Shown here piece after piece: positions 8,634 through 17,714 of a stretch of DNA of 64,000 bases. The DNA is from Janibacter terrae NBRC 107853 (GTDB lineage Bacteria > Actinomycetota > Actinomycetes > Actinomycetales > Dermatophilaceae). The notes under the pieces were generated by a model that was given only the letters and a program-made list of their open reading frames with translations, had not been told where the DNA came from and did not search any database. The stretch spans positions 434,001-498,000 of the forward strand of contig NZ_BCUV01000007.1 of NCBI RefSeq assembly GCF_001591405.1, written 5' to 3'. Position numbers and translations under genes: made by a program. How positions within the stretch are numbered: the first letter of the stretch is position 1; each line of letters opens with the position of its first letter.

Positions 8634-9011
8634 ATGACGATCAATAGCCAGCCTGAAGGTCCGGCTGCGATGGAAGTGTCTGACGCCTGCGCTGCCTTGT
8701 TCCATGCCTTGGCCGAGCCCACGCGCTTGGCGCTCCTGAAGCACCTCTCCAGTGGGGAGCATCGGGTCCGTGACCTGGTCGACCACATGCACCTTGCTCA
8801 GTCGACGGTGAGCAAGCACTTGGCGTGCCTGCGGGACTGTGGGCTGGTGAGGGTGCGGACCGAGGGCCGCGCGTCGTGGATCTCGTTGACCGATCCGTCC
8901 CGACTGTCTGACCTGTTCGAAAGCGCGGATGCGCTACTGGCAGCGTCGGGCGCGTCGTTGTCCCTGCGCGAGCACCGTGACCACGACCAACTTGCGACCG
9001 AGGAGGTCTGA
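8634..9011 (+). CDS. ArsR/SmtB-family metal-responsive repressor
   Basis: Winged-helix regulator of 125 residues: dimerisation helix, then VRDLVDHMHLAQSTVSKHLACLRDCG as the helix-turn-helix. It has Cys65 and Cys69 in the recognition helix and a His-rich C-terminal segment (REHRDHDQL), so either a CmtR-type site or an SmtB-type alpha5 site is possible. Its stop overlaps the ATG of the CDF exporter gene (ATGA), so it almost certainly controls that exporter and senses the same metal. Confidence 0.85.
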   Translation: MTINSQPEGPAAMEVSDACAALFHALAEPTRLALLKHLSSGEHRVRDLVDHMHLAQSTVSKHLACLRDCGLVRVRTEGRASWISLTDPSRLSDLFESADALLAASGASLSLREHRDHDQLATEEV

Positions 9012-10003
9012 TGGGATCCGACCACCACCACGGCCCGGCAAATGGGCAAGCGGGCAGCGGCTTGCGCAACCGCCTTCTGATTGCTTTTGGCATCACCTCG
9101 TTCATCGTCATCGCGCAGGCGATCGGAAGCGTCATCACCGGCAGCCTGGCGCTCCTGACGGACACCGCCCACGCTCTATCGGACTCCACCGGCCTGCTGG
9201 TCGCGGTCATCGCGGCCACCATGATGCTGCGGCCCCCCAGCAGCCAGCGCACGTGGGGTTTCGCGCGAATCGAGATCGTCGCTGCCCTAGGCCAAGCGGT
9301 GTTGCTGCTGCTGGTGGGTTCTTACGCGGCCATCGAAGGGGTCCGCCGACTGGTTGAGCCCACGCAGGTCCAAGCCAGGGAACTGCTGCTCTTCGGCATC
9401 ATCGGACTCGCGGCGAACATCGCTGCGATGGTGGTCCTGTCCTCCAGCCGCGACGCGAACTTCAACATGCGCGCGGCGTTCCTCGAAGTGCTCAACGACG
9501 CCTTGGGTTCCCTCGGGGTGATCGTGGCCGCCATCGTGATCGCCACCACGGGGTTCCAACGAGCGGACACCATCGCCGGGCTGTTCATCGCGGCCTTGAT
9601 CCTCCCCCGCGCTTACAAGCTCTTACGCGAGACCGTGCGGGTGCTGATGGAGTTCACCCCGAAGGACGTCGACCTGGACGCCGTGCGGACACACATCCTT
9701 GAGCTGGAGCATGTTCGTGAGGTCCACGACCTGCACGCCTCCACGATCGGCACTGGCCTGCCCGTCATCTCCGCGCACGTCGTGATCGACGACGAGTGCT
9801 TCGAGTCGGGCCACGCACCACAGATTCTGGAGCAGATCACTTCGTGCGTGAAGGAGCACTTTCCCGTTTCCTTCGAGCATGCCACCATCCAACTGGAGAC
9901 GGCCGCAGTACGAGCGCGAGCATGTACCTCGGTTCAACGTGAAGCGCCCCAGGTTCTCTGCCGCTCTCATACGGGCTGCGGCTCGGGGTTGAGGGCAGCG
10001 TAG
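9011..10003 (+). CDS. Cation diffusion facilitator (CDF) metal exporter, tail derived from an IS
   Basis: Proton-coupled Zn/Cd/Co-type exporter of the inner membrane, with a His-rich start, six helices and a C-terminal cytoplasmic domain. The TM2 site is DTAHALSD (Asp51, His54, Asp58); the TM5 site reads EVLND (Glu158, Asp162), Glu replacing the His of HxxxD found in classical Zn transporters. From about residue 309 the frame runs into the inverted repeat of an IS3-family element, so the last 21 residues are IS-derived. The family fold is complete by then (FEHATIQLE), so the protein is probably functional. Expressed with the preceding regulator. Confidence 0.88.
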   Translation: MGSDHHHGPANGQAGSGLRNRLLIAFGITSFIVIAQAIGSVITGSLALLTDTAHALSDSTGLLVAVIAATMMLRPPSSQRTWGFARIEIVAALGQAVLLLLVGSYAAIEGVRRLVEPTQVQARELLLFGIIGLAANIAAMVVLSSSRDANFNMRAAFLEVLNDALGSLGVIVAAIVIATTGFQRADTIAGLFIAALILPRAYKLLRETVRVLMEFTPKDVDLDAVRTHILELEHVREVHDLHASTIGTGLPVISAHVVIDDECFESGHAPQILEQITSCVKEHFPVSFEHATIQLETAAVRARACTSVQREAPQVLCRSHTGCGSGLRAA

Positions 10004-10194
10004 TGGGCGTGCTCGTACTCGATGGGCGGGATGTGGCCCAGCGAGCTGTGGAGCCGTCGGGCGTTGTACCAGTCGACCCAGCCGGCGGTGGCGTACTCGA
10101 CGTCCGCGATGCTCTTGAACGGCCCGTCGTGGAAGACGGTGGTGCGGATGCACTCGGCCTTGTACAAGCCGTTGATCGTCTCCATCAGCGCGTT
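9967..10194 (-). pseudogene. IS3-family orfB transposase, C-terminal piece (element A)
   Basis: Encodes the integrase-core end NALMETINGLYKAE through WVDWYNARRLHSSLGHIPP, the conserved C-terminal part of IS3-type DDE transposases, containing the catalytic Glu. It is separated from the rest of the gene by the IS110 insertion: the upstream part ends SVGDAYD at about 11610 and this piece resumes with NALMETI. Confidence 0.85.
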
Positions 10195-11609
10195 GATGCT
10201 CCTATAGATCGTCAAGTCGATCAGGCCGCGATTTCGAGCTCTCCATTAACGGGCTTGGCGATGGCGTCCGGGGCCGGCAGCAGGCGGAAGAGCTCGCGAG
10301 CGAGGTACCGCTTCAGGCACCGGATGATCTCCCGCTTCGACATGCCCTCGGCGGTGCGACGGGCCACGTAGTCGATCGTCGGCTGATGCCAGCGCATGCG
10401 CACGATGACCACGCGATACAGCGCGGCGTTGGCCTGCCGGTTCCCGCCGCGGTACAGACGGTGCCGGCTGTTGGTCTTGCCGGATCCAGCCGGGATCGGG
10501 CACGCGCCACACATCTTGGCAAACGCTGCCTCGGACTTGATCCGGTTGGCGTTGTCGCCGGCGGTGATCAGCATCTGTGCCGCAGTGTCGTAGCCGACGC
10601 CGACGGCCTCGACGAGCTGGGGCGCAGCGGCCGCAGTGAGTGCCTTCATTGATGCGGCGTGAGCCTTGGCCTCCTCGTGCAGCGCCAGCCAACGCTTCGC
10701 CATCGAGGACAGCACGTGTCGCATCGCCACATCCGGGTCGCCCGGCACAACAACGGCAGGTGCGCCACGGCGCACGGGCGGCAGTGGAGTCGGACCCTCC
10801 AGCGCCGCGCACGCGAGGATCAGCTTGTGGTCGGTGAGCGTCTCCAGCTCCGCCCGCAACGCCTCGCTCCCGGTCGCGAGGGTCGCCTTGAGCGTGATCA
10901 TCGCGGTTGTCCGCGCTTGAACGGCACCGTCGTAGGCGATCTTGACCAGCCTGATCGTTTCGACCGCGCCGTCGGCGGTCTTGGGTGTCGACAGCCCGTG
11001 CCCAGCCAGGAGCTGGCGTGCAGCGTGCTCGGCATCGATGGTGTCGTTCTTCCCTGCGAGTCGACGTTCCGCGGCCCGTGCTGGGCGGGCGATCTCGTGG
11101 ACGTCGTGACCGTGGTTGCGCAGGTAGCGCGCCAAGCCGACCCCGTAGGAGCCGGTGCCCTCGACGCCGAACCCGATCAGCCGACCGGCCGACCCGACGA
11201 AGGCCAGACAGAAGGCGAGGAGCTCCTCAAACCCGGCGATGGTGGTGGGCACGACGATGTCGCCGAGCCGGCCGCCAAAGCCGTCGATCGCGACCGCTAC
11301 GTGGTTGTCCTTGTGGGTGTCGACGCCGACGATGACATCGTCACGCCGAAGCTGCATGCTGGGCATCGGGCTGTGGATCCTCTCTCGCACTTTCCGGGCG
11401 GGCTGTCCATGGCTCAGCTGGCCGGAGTGGGCGGACAGGACTGCGATGAGGCCCTGGTCGAGTCAGGCTCCTATCAGGTCACTGCCCACCCGGCCAGCAG
11501 CCTGGTGAACGCCACCACCCGGGGCCGACACGTCAACGCGAGGGCACCCGCAGGGCCGGTCATAAGCAAGGGTCAGACCCCAGGTGGTGGCGCAGTCACG
11601 ATGCTCGCA
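10195..11609 (-). mobile_element. IS110-family element inserted in IS3 element A
   Basis: About 1.4 kb, delimited by where the IS3 orfB reading resumes on each side. No terminal inverted repeats are evident, as usual for IS110. The heptamer GATGCTC occurs near both junctions (10195-10201 and 11600-11606). It contains one transposase gene. Confidence 0.8.
10221..11366 (-). CDS. IS110-family DEDD transposase
   Basis: Recombinase with an N-terminal RuvC-like DEDD domain (VGVDTHKDNHVAVAID, then EGTGSYG and KNDTIDAEHAARQL) and a C-terminal Transposase_20 domain with the Ser-containing GACPIPAGSGKTNSRHRLYR segment. About 381 residues from ATG 11366, which has a GAGAGG sequence upstream; an in-frame GTG at 11390 is an alternative. 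Both domains look intact, so this copy could still be active. Usually these enzymes act through a Holliday-junction-like mechanism with a guide RNA in the element's flank. Confidence 0.9.
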   Translation of the reverse strand: MPSMQLRRDDVIVGVDTHKDNHVAVAIDGFGGRLGDIVVPTTIAGFEELLAFCLAFVGSAGRLIGFGVEGTGSYGVGLARYLRNHGHDVHEIARPARAAERRLAGKNDTIDAEHAARQLLAGHGLSTPKTADGAVETIRLVKIAYDGAVQARTTAMITLKATLATGSEALRAELETLTDHKLILACAALEGPTPLPPVRRGAPAVVVPGDPDVAMRHVLSSMAKRWLALHEEAKAHAASMKALTAAAAPQLVEAVGVGYDTAAQMLITAGDNANRIKSEAAFAKMCGACPIPAGSGKTNSRHRLYRGGNRQANAALYRVVIVRMRWHQPTIDYVARRTAEGMSKREIIRCLKRYLARELFRLLPAPDAIAKPVNGELEIAA

Positions 11610-12358
11610 GTCGTAGGCATCGCCGACCGACCCGATCGAGGGGCGGATCTGCTCAAGGGCAAGATGTTCCGTCAGCCGCAGACTCGTGTATTGCGACCCG
11701 GCATCCGAGTGGTGGATCAACTGGCCGGGATCCGCCAGGCGTCCCTCACGGCCGCGCTGCCAAATCGCCATCCGCAGCGGGACCATCACCAGATCGGTCT
11801 GCTTGGTCGTCGCAGCGTGCCAGGCCACGATCCGTTGGGCGTAGACATCGACGATGAACGCGACATAGGTGAAGCCCGCCCACGTCCTGACATACGTGAA
11901 GTCGGTGACCCACACCCGGTTGGGTGCCTCGGCGGTGAAGTCACGATCGAGCAGGTCACCGGCCCGGATGCCGTCCTTGGCCGGGATCGTGGTCCGAACG
12001 CCTTTGTCACGCCGCACGCCGACCAGACCAAGGGTGCGCATCGCCCGATCCACCGACCCGAACGAGGCGTCGGCGATGACGGTGCGACGTATGTAGGCGC
12101 TCATCTTCCGGCGCCCGTACAGCCCCTCCGGAGTCAACTTGCTGCGGCCGTGCTGGTCGGCTGGTCGGTGGTCCAAGCGATATCGCGCACCGCGTCCATG
12201 ACCTGGGCGTCGGTGACGGTCCGTGTGGCTACGGCCCGCCCGACGCTCTTCCAGCTGCGGTAGGTCCGCGCGGCAACCTGACAGCCCTGCTCGCGCAGCA
12301 CCCGGCAGATCGACTCGACCGCGTGGCCCTGGCTTCTCATGGTGTCGATGAATCCCAT
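11610..12358 (-). pseudogene. IS3-family orfB transposase, N-terminal and core part with 8-bp duplication (element A)
   Basis: Reading starts MGFIDTMRSQGHAVESICRV at 12358 and shifts frame near 12150. There the octamer CGACCAGC is repeated in tandem; removing one copy joins RDIAWTTDQ to HGRSKLTPEGLYGRRK in one frame. The catalytic core follows (NRVWVTDFTYV with first Asp; HHSDAGSQYTS with second Asp) until the IS110 junction after GDAYD. A slippage duplication and the IS110 insertion have both inactivated it. Confidence 0.85.
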
Positions 12359-12360
12359 GA

Positions 12361-12672
12361 TCAGCGGTTGCGGGGGTCGAGTTCCCCCGCGAAGAAAGTC
12401 GTCGCCGCTTTCAGCACGGCCACGTCCTCGCGCAACCGCCGGTTCTCGGCCCTCAACTTCTTGATCTCCTCAGACTCCTGCGTCGTGGTCCCCTCCCGAC
12501 GGCCCGCGTCGATGTCCGCCTGGGCGACCCAGCGCCGTACCGACTCCCGCGAAACGTTCAGCTGCTTCGACACCGCGACCATCGCCTCGGTCATCGACGG
12601 GTACTCCTGCCGGTGCTCGATCACCAACCTCACAGCTCGAGCCCGCAACTCGGGATCAATCTTCTTCGGCAT
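12361..12672 (-). CDS. IS3-family orfA (element A)
   Basis: Helix-turn-helix and leucine-zipper protein of 103 residues: MPKKIDPELRARAVRLV, SRESVRRWVAQADID, then the coiled coil EEIKKLRAENRRLREDVAVLKAA cut by FFAGELDP. Typical first frame of a two-frame IS3 transposase, with orfB beginning 2 nt after its stop. Intact, but without a working orfB it can act at most as a DNA-binding inhibitor. Confidence 0.88.
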   Translation of the reverse strand: MPKKIDPELRARAVRLVIEHRQEYPSMTEAMVAVSKQLNVSRESVRRWVAQADIDAGRREGTTTQESEEIKKLRAENRRLREDVAVLKAATTFFAGELDPRNR

Positions 12673-12725
12673 GTGCTCATCCTCCTGGACTCAAACAGGA
12701 GCGGCATCAAACCTGGGGCGCTTCA

Positions 12726-13256
12726 CGTCGAGGCCGAGGTAGCGCCGACCTTCGGCCCATTCGTCGGTTTGCTCGGCCAGCACGGCGCCGACCAGGCGCA
12801 CGATCGCGGCCCGGTTGGGGAAGATGCCCACGGAGTCGGTACGGCGTCGGATTTCGCGGTTGAGGCGTTCGGCGGGGTTGTTCGACCAGATCTGGGTCCA
12901 CACGTCTTTGGGGAAGGTGGTGAAGGCCAGGATGTCCGCTCGCGCTGCGTCGAGGTGCTCGTGGACATCGGGCAGCTTGCCGTCGACGTAGTCCAGCAGC
13001 CGGTCGAACTGGGCCTGCACGGCGTCCTTGTCGGGCTGGTCGTACACCGAGTGCAGCATCGCTTTGACGGCCGGCCACATGCTCTTGGGTGTCACAGACA
13101 TCAGGTTCGCGGCGTAGTGCGTCCTGCAGCGCTGCCACGCGGCGCCGGGCAGGTTCGCCGCGACAGCTTCGACCAGACCGGCGTGGGCGTCGGAGGTGAC
13201 CAGCCGCACCCCGCTCAGCCCGCGGGCGCTCAGGTCGGCGAAGAACTCGTTCCACG
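12726..13256 (-). pseudogene. IS256-family transposase fragment
   Basis: Encodes EFFADLSARGLSGVRLVTSD (second catalytic Asp region) through NNPAERLNREI (catalytic Glu) to YLGLDV. It is nearly identical to the matching part of the IS256 copy at 15.3-17.9 kb but in opposite orientation. The N-terminal third and the last roughly 25 codons are missing; the 3' side is cut by IS3 element A. A remnant, not mobile. Confidence 0.85.
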
Positions 13257-13351
13257 TTGCGAAACCGGCCGTACAGGGTCCACTCTTGACCTTAAATCCC
13301 GTTCAGACGTGATCCGGACGGTTCTGCACTGACACTGGAGAGGCCACGACC

Positions 13352-13756
13352 TTGCACAACGGTCGGAGACTATTCACCGCAGCGAGCCTAGTCGGGCTCG
13401 CCCTTCCGACACTTCCCGCTTGCTCGACCAATGACGACTGTCGAGCGTACGCGACACCGTCTGCTGCCGCGCTTGCAGAGGGCCACCTCGCAGGAACTGC
13501 TCGAATCGTCGAAGTTGGTGAGGGCAAGTTGGTTCTAAGTACGGATGGGGGCACCAACTACACCCCAGCCGACTTCGTGGCGCGAACAATTGAACTTCAA
13601 TTGAACGACTGCTCACCGCAGGACCTTCAAGAAGGCGAATGGGTGGCATACATTACTGACAAGAACGGCGGTGTCGAAAAGCTCGTCGAGGGCACGCCAG
13701 GCGTCGTTCCGATTAGCAGCAGTACGTCCCCGATTCCTGAGGAATGGCCGTCCTGA
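13352..13756 (+). CDS. Putative lipoprotein of unknown function
   Basis: 134 residues from TTG 13352. The signal sequence RRLFTAASLVGLALPTLPAC ends in lipobox LPAC (Cys24), followed by a small exported domain with two more cysteines (CRAYATP, NDCSPQDL). I recognise no family. The gene lies in a 2-kb segment between two inverted IS256 copies, next to a convergent secreted protease, and its AT-richer codons differ from the chromosome part. It could be cargo carried with the protease. Confidence 0.55.
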   Translation: MHNGRRLFTAASLVGLALPTLPACSTNDDCRAYATPSAAALAEGHLAGTARIVEVGEGKLVLSTDGGTNYTPADFVARTIELQLNDCSPQDLQEGEWVAYITDKNGGVEKLVEGTPGVVPISSSTSPIPEEWPS

Positions 13757-13794
13757 ACGCACCTGCGTCTAGGACGGCCAAAGGTCGCAAACGC

Positions 13795-15177
13795 TTACTC
13801 GGTGACCAGATTCCCCATGTCGTACGTGTCGGCGTATCCGATCCAGCTGTAGTTCACAGCGCCGGGCCCTCCAGCGCTCACGGTCCCTCGTGCCGTGGCG
13901 CCCAAGGTGGATCCGGCCACCGCGCCTCCGCTGTCTCCGCCGGTAGCAGAGAAGGTGGCCGTGTACTGTCCGTACACACGGTCCCCGGTTGTACTGCTCT
14001 GATGCTGTGCGTTCGTCGAAGAAATGGTCCCGCATCGAGGGGAGTCATCGTTCCTGCCGAAGACGCACGCTGGGCCGCCCACCGTGCCTGCAGACTTCTG
14101 CTGAACCACTCGAGCCTTGTGAGAACTGTCGCCGTACACCCAAGGCCTTGCGTCGGACGCGACGATCCATCGGATATCGGCATGGGTTCCGTCCTTGAGA
14201 GCATTCAGCGAGTTAAGGTTGCCAAGTGACCACGTAGACTTCACCACCCCGCCATTTTCAGCATGCCAACAATGCCCCGCCGTGAGCACGCCGCGGCCAC
14301 CAGGGCGATACATTACCCAGCCCGTCGAGCACGCACTATCCCAACGGGTGATACCCACACCCCCTCGCTGGGGATCGTTGCAGCCGTTTCGAGCGGTGCA
14401 AGCAAGATCACCCATGCTCCGGGTAACTCTGAACCTCGTATCGATGGCACTCAATGAGCTGCGCGCCGTCGCAGAATTCCGCTCAGCGGCCAACCGATTG
14501 GCATCGTCCGTCGTCTCGACATCAATCACAAGGCCGTTCCGAGCAGGATCTTCACCGATCGACTTCACGAGCTTAGACGAGCTACTGGACCACCAAGACT
14601 TCATGGCTGAGGTCAATTCAGCGGAAGAATTGGCGACTTCTCGTACCTCGATACTATCCTTCGACGAACCGGCGGCTTCAGCGACCTGGTCGAGTCTGGC
14701 GCGGAGAGTATCCGGGACCATTCCGTTCTTGAACTGGATGACGAAGCTCCCGCCATTCTTTACATCCAGATAGTGACCGGCGAAACCTTCCTCGCTAGTC
14801 AAGGTGGGAATACCATTCTCGACCGCCTGTACCAGCTTTTCTCGTTGCGTGATCTCGGCTTCTTCTGCTGCGGTGCCAATAAACCCGTACTGGTTGACCT
14901 CATCAGCAAGGACTGTGTCCGAGGCGGTGCGAGAAACGCCCTCGCTCGCCAATGCACGCTCTACGGCGGATCGAGTTCCGTCGAGTCCAAGTTCACCGCG
15001 AATTCGCATGCTTTCAGCCACTACGTCGTCCGTGGGGTTTGCCACACTTGTGAACACCGCCTTGGCGCCAAGATCTTCCGCAGCGCTACTGCCACTCGCG
15101 GGCACTGCCGAGATAGCCAGAAGACCGGCACCCCCGAAAATGCCGACACACGCTCGTCTCGAAAATGTCGAACTCAT
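13795..15177 (-). CDS. Secreted chymotrypsin-type serine protease (S1, streptogrisin-like) with pro-region
   Basis: 460 residues. A signal peptide (about 1-32, SRRACVGIFGGAGLLAISA) precedes a roughly 220-residue pro-region of the alpha-lytic/streptogrisin style, then the catalytic domain from about 260. The triad is His302 in LTAGHCW, Asp334 in THADIRW and Ser416 in GGDSGG. Four cysteines in the mature part (for example 283/303 and 371/382) suit two disulfides. ATG 15177 has AAGGGG upstream; the frame stays open to 15360 but that part overlaps the IS256 end. Probably extracellular. Codon use and position between IS copies indicate acquisition. Confidence 0.85.
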   Translation of the reverse strand: MSSTFSRRACVGIFGGAGLLAISAVPASGSSAAEDLGAKAVFTSVANPTDDVVAESMRIRGELGLDGTRSAVERALASEGVSRTASDTVLADEVNQYGFIGTAAEEAEITQREKLVQAVENGIPTLTSEEGFAGHYLDVKNGGSFVIQFKNGMVPDTLRARLDQVAEAAGSSKDSIEVREVANSSAELTSAMKSWWSSSSSKLVKSIGEDPARNGLVIDVETTDDANRLAAERNSATARSSLSAIDTRFRVTRSMGDLACTARNGCNDPQRGGVGITRWDSACSTGWVMYRPGGRGVLTAGHCWHAENGGVVKSTWSLGNLNSLNALKDGTHADIRWIVASDARPWVYGDSSHKARVVQQKSAGTVGGPACVFGRNDDSPRCGTISSTNAQHQSSTTGDRVYGQYTATFSATGGDSGGAVAGSTLGATARGTVSAGGPGAVNYSWIGYADTYDMGNLVTE

Positions 15178-15343
15178 GAACACCCCTTGCTCGTCGATAG
15201 GTCGTCCGAACACTTGCGCAAGTTGAGTCCCCGATAGTGGTGTAGCGCGGTCGCCGACATGGTCTTGGTTGTGGACGTGGGTGCGGCCACCGCGTGATCC
15301 TTCGAGCGAACCTTCCACAGCACTCTCGAATGGAGTCATCACG

Positions 15344-16415
15344 ATGACCGCACCACACATTGTCGACCCTGCCGGCCTGCTGGGTGAAGCCCTGTCCGAA
15401 AGCCTCCCCGGACTTGATGCGTTCCCTGCTGCAGACCATGATCAACGCGTTGCTGTCCGCGGACGCCGACGCCGTCGTCGGAGCCGAGTACGGCCGACCC
15501 AGCGCGACTCGCACGGCGCAGCGCAATGGCTACCGCCACCGCGACCTGGACACCCGCGTCGGCACGGTCGACGTCGCGATCCCGAAGCTGCGTAGCGGGA
15601 CCTACTTCCCCGAATGGCTCCTCGAGCGCCGCAAGCGCGCGGAGTCCGCGCTGATCACCGTCGTCGCGGACTGCTACCTCGCCGGCGTGTCCACCCGCCG
15701 CATGGACAAACTCGTCAAGACCTTGGGGATCGACTCGCTGAGCAAGTCCCAGGTGTAGCGGATGGCCGCTGATCTGGACCAGATCGTCGAGGACTTCCGC
15801 CACCGGCCGCTGGCCGATGCCGGGCCGTTCACGTTCGTGTCCGCGGACGCGTTGACGATGAAGGTCCGCGAGGGCGGACGCGTGATCAACGCCGTCGCGC
15901 TGATCGCCGTCGGTGTCAACGCTGACGGGCACCGCGAGGTCCTGGGCCTGCGCGTGGCCACGTCCGAGACAGGTCCGGCGTGGAACGAGTTCTTCGCCGA
16001 CCTGAGCGCCCGCGGGCTGAGCGGGGTGCGGCTGGTCACCTCCGACGCCCACGCCGGTCTGGTCGAAGCTGTCGCGGCGAACCTGCCCGGCGCCGCGTGG
16101 CAGCGCTGCAGGACGCACTACGCCGCGAACCTGATGTCTGTGACACCCAAGAGCATGTGGCCGGCCGTCAAAGCGATGCTGCACTCGGTGTACGACCAGC
16201 CCGACAAGGACGCCGTGCAGGCCCAGTTCGACCGGCTGCTGGACTACGTCGACGGCAAGCTGCCCGATGTCCACGAGCACCTCGACGCAGCGCGAGCGGA
16301 CATCCTGGCCTTCACCACCTTCCCCAAAGACGTGTGGACCCAGATCTGGTCGAACAACCCCGCCGAACGCCTCAACCGCGAAATCCGACGCCGTACCGAC
16401 TCCGTGGGCATCTTC
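15344..16415 (+). pseudogene. IS256-family transposase, N-terminal and core part, with two lesions
   Basis: Mutator-type DDE transposase starting MTAPHIVDPAGLLGEALSE at ATG 15344. One extra A in the run at 15399-15401 shifts the frame after LSE; the rest continues ASPDLMRSLLQTMINALL. A TAG at 15756-15758 stands where SKSQV-S-RMAADL is expected (probably TCG to TAG). First Asp in FVSADAL, second in VTSDAHAG, Glu in NNPAERLNREI. The reading is cut after DSVGIF by IS3 element B and resumes at 17769. Three independent lesions make this copy dead. Confidence 0.88.
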
Positions 16416-16446
16416 TGAACCGCACTGGGTCTGATGGAGGCTCGGG

Positions 16447-17298
16447 CTATTGGATTCCGACCAAGGGGTGGTCGGACCGTTGCGTAGCGTAGAACGCTTC
16501 CTCGAACTCTGCTGGCGGGACGTCGCCCAGGTAGCCGTGGAGGCGGTCGTGGTTGTGCCAGTGGACCCAGGACAGGGTGGCGAGCTCGACATCCTCGATG
16601 CTCTTCCAGGGCCGTCCCTGGCGTGCGGGGCCGCGGATTAGCTCGGCCTTGTAGTAGCCGTTCACGGTCTCGGCAAGGGCGTTATCGTACGAATCCCCGA
16701 CGGTGCCGATCGAGGGCACCGCACCGATCTCAGCCAGTCGTTCTCCGTAGCGAATCGACGTGAATTGGCTGCCCGCGTCGCTGTGACACCGCAGCCCGTC
16801 GAGCTGGGTGCCGCGTGACCACCTGGCCATCTCGATGGCGTCGAGGACCATCGTGGTCCTCATGTGCGAGGCGACTCGCCACCCGACGATCGTGCGGGAG
16901 TAGGCGTCGATGATGAAGCAGACGTAGGCGACGCCGGCCCAGGTCGGCACGAAGGTCAGATCTGTGACCCACAACTGGTTCGGCGCGGTGGCGGTGAAGT
17001 CGCGGCCCACCAGGTCCGGGTGCCGCGGCATGCCCGGGTCTGGCGTGGTGGTGCGCACCCGCTTGGTGCGCCGCACGCCCTCGATACCCTCGGCGCGCAT
17101 CAGCCGGGCGACCTGGTCGCGGCCGATGTCGTGACCAGAGCGTCGCGCGGCCTTCCAGATCTTCCGTGCCCCGTAGACCCGGTAGTTGGCTTCCCACAGC
17201 TGCCGCACCACCGGGCCCATCACCGCGTCACGTCGGGCACGGGCCGATGGCTGCCGGCTCTTGACCTGGTAGTAGCTGCTGGGGGCCACCTGCAGCAC
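16447..17298 (-). CDS. IS3-family orfB transposase (element B)
   Basis: DDE integrase-core protein: YGARKIWKAARR and IGRDQVARLMR as the HTH_21-like region, then NQLWVTDLTFV (first Asp), CHSDAGSQFTS (second Asp), NALAETVNGYYKAELI (Glu) and WVHWHNHDRLHGYLGDVPP. The frame is open further upstream (AAFIDANRDDVVAGRR), so the natural product is probably an orfA-orfB fusion made by a -1 frameshift near AAGAAG at the orfA end. No lesions seen, so probably functional. Confidence 0.9.
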   Translation of the reverse strand: MLQVAPSSYYQVKSRQPSARARRDAVMGPVVRQLWEANYRVYGARKIWKAARRSGHDIGRDQVARLMRAEGIEGVRRTKRVRTTTPDPGMPRHPDLVGRDFTATAPNQLWVTDLTFVPTWAGVAYVCFIIDAYSRTIVGWRVASHMRTTMVLDAIEMARWSRGTQLDGLRCHSDAGSQFTSIRYGERLAEIGAVPSIGTVGDSYDNALAETVNGYYKAELIRGPARQGRPWKSIEDVELATLSWVHWHNHDRLHGYLGDVPPAEFEEAFYATQRSDHPLVGIQ

Positions 17299-17369
17299 GC
17301 TGCAGATGAGCTCGACCCCCAGCCGCCGACCCGCGACGACGTCGTCGCGGTTGGCGTCGATGAACGCGG

Positions 17370-17714
17370 CTACTTCTTGTGCTGGCGGTCGAGCTCCGCC
17401 CCGAAGAAACTGGCGGCCCTCTTCAAGATCTCGTTGGCCCGCTTGAGCTCACGGTTCTCCTGCTCCAGAGCCTTCATCTTCGCCGCGTCACTGGTACTGA
17501 TGCCCGCGACGTGGCCCTCGTCGATATCAGCTTGACGGACCCAGGACCGCACCGACTCGGTGCCGTACCCCAACTGCTGGGCGACGCGCTGGACCGTGCC
17601 GTGCTCTGTGCCTAGCTCTGCGCGCAGAGTCCTGACCATCCGCACCGCAGCGGCCTTCTCGTCGGGGCTGTAGCGACGCGTGGTCGGCTTCCCCGGGGTG
17701 GTGTCCTTCGGCAT
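17370..17714 (-). CDS. IS3-family orfA (element B)
   Basis: 114 residues from ATG 17714 (an ATG at 17750 is also in frame but overlaps the inverted repeat region). YSPDEKAAAVRMVR and TESVRSWVRQADID form the DNA-binding part; KMKALEQENRELKRANEILKR is the leucine zipper, followed by ASFFGAELDRQHKK. Different in sequence from orfA of element A, so the two IS3 elements are not copies of each other. Confidence 0.88.
   Translation of the reverse strand: MPKDTTPGKPTTRRYSPDEKAAAVRMVRTLRAELGTEHGTVQRVAQQLGYGTESVRSWVRQADIDEGHVAGISTSDAAKMKALEQENRELKRANEILKRAASFFGAELDRQHKK

Larger units (their letters stand above)
9940..12725 (-). mobile_element. IS3-family element A, interrupted by an IS110 element
   Basis: The ends are inverted repeats beginning TGAAGCGCCCCAGGTT at 9940 and, in reverse, ending at 12725. 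orfA and orfB lie on the minus strand. Without the nested IS110 element the IS is about 1.37 kb. The ends are flanked by ACGT on both sides if the repeat is read from GAAGC, a possible 4-bp target duplication, but ACGT is itself palindromic so this is weak. One flank is the CDF gene and the other an IS256 fragment. Not active: orfB is broken twice. Confidence 0.85.
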
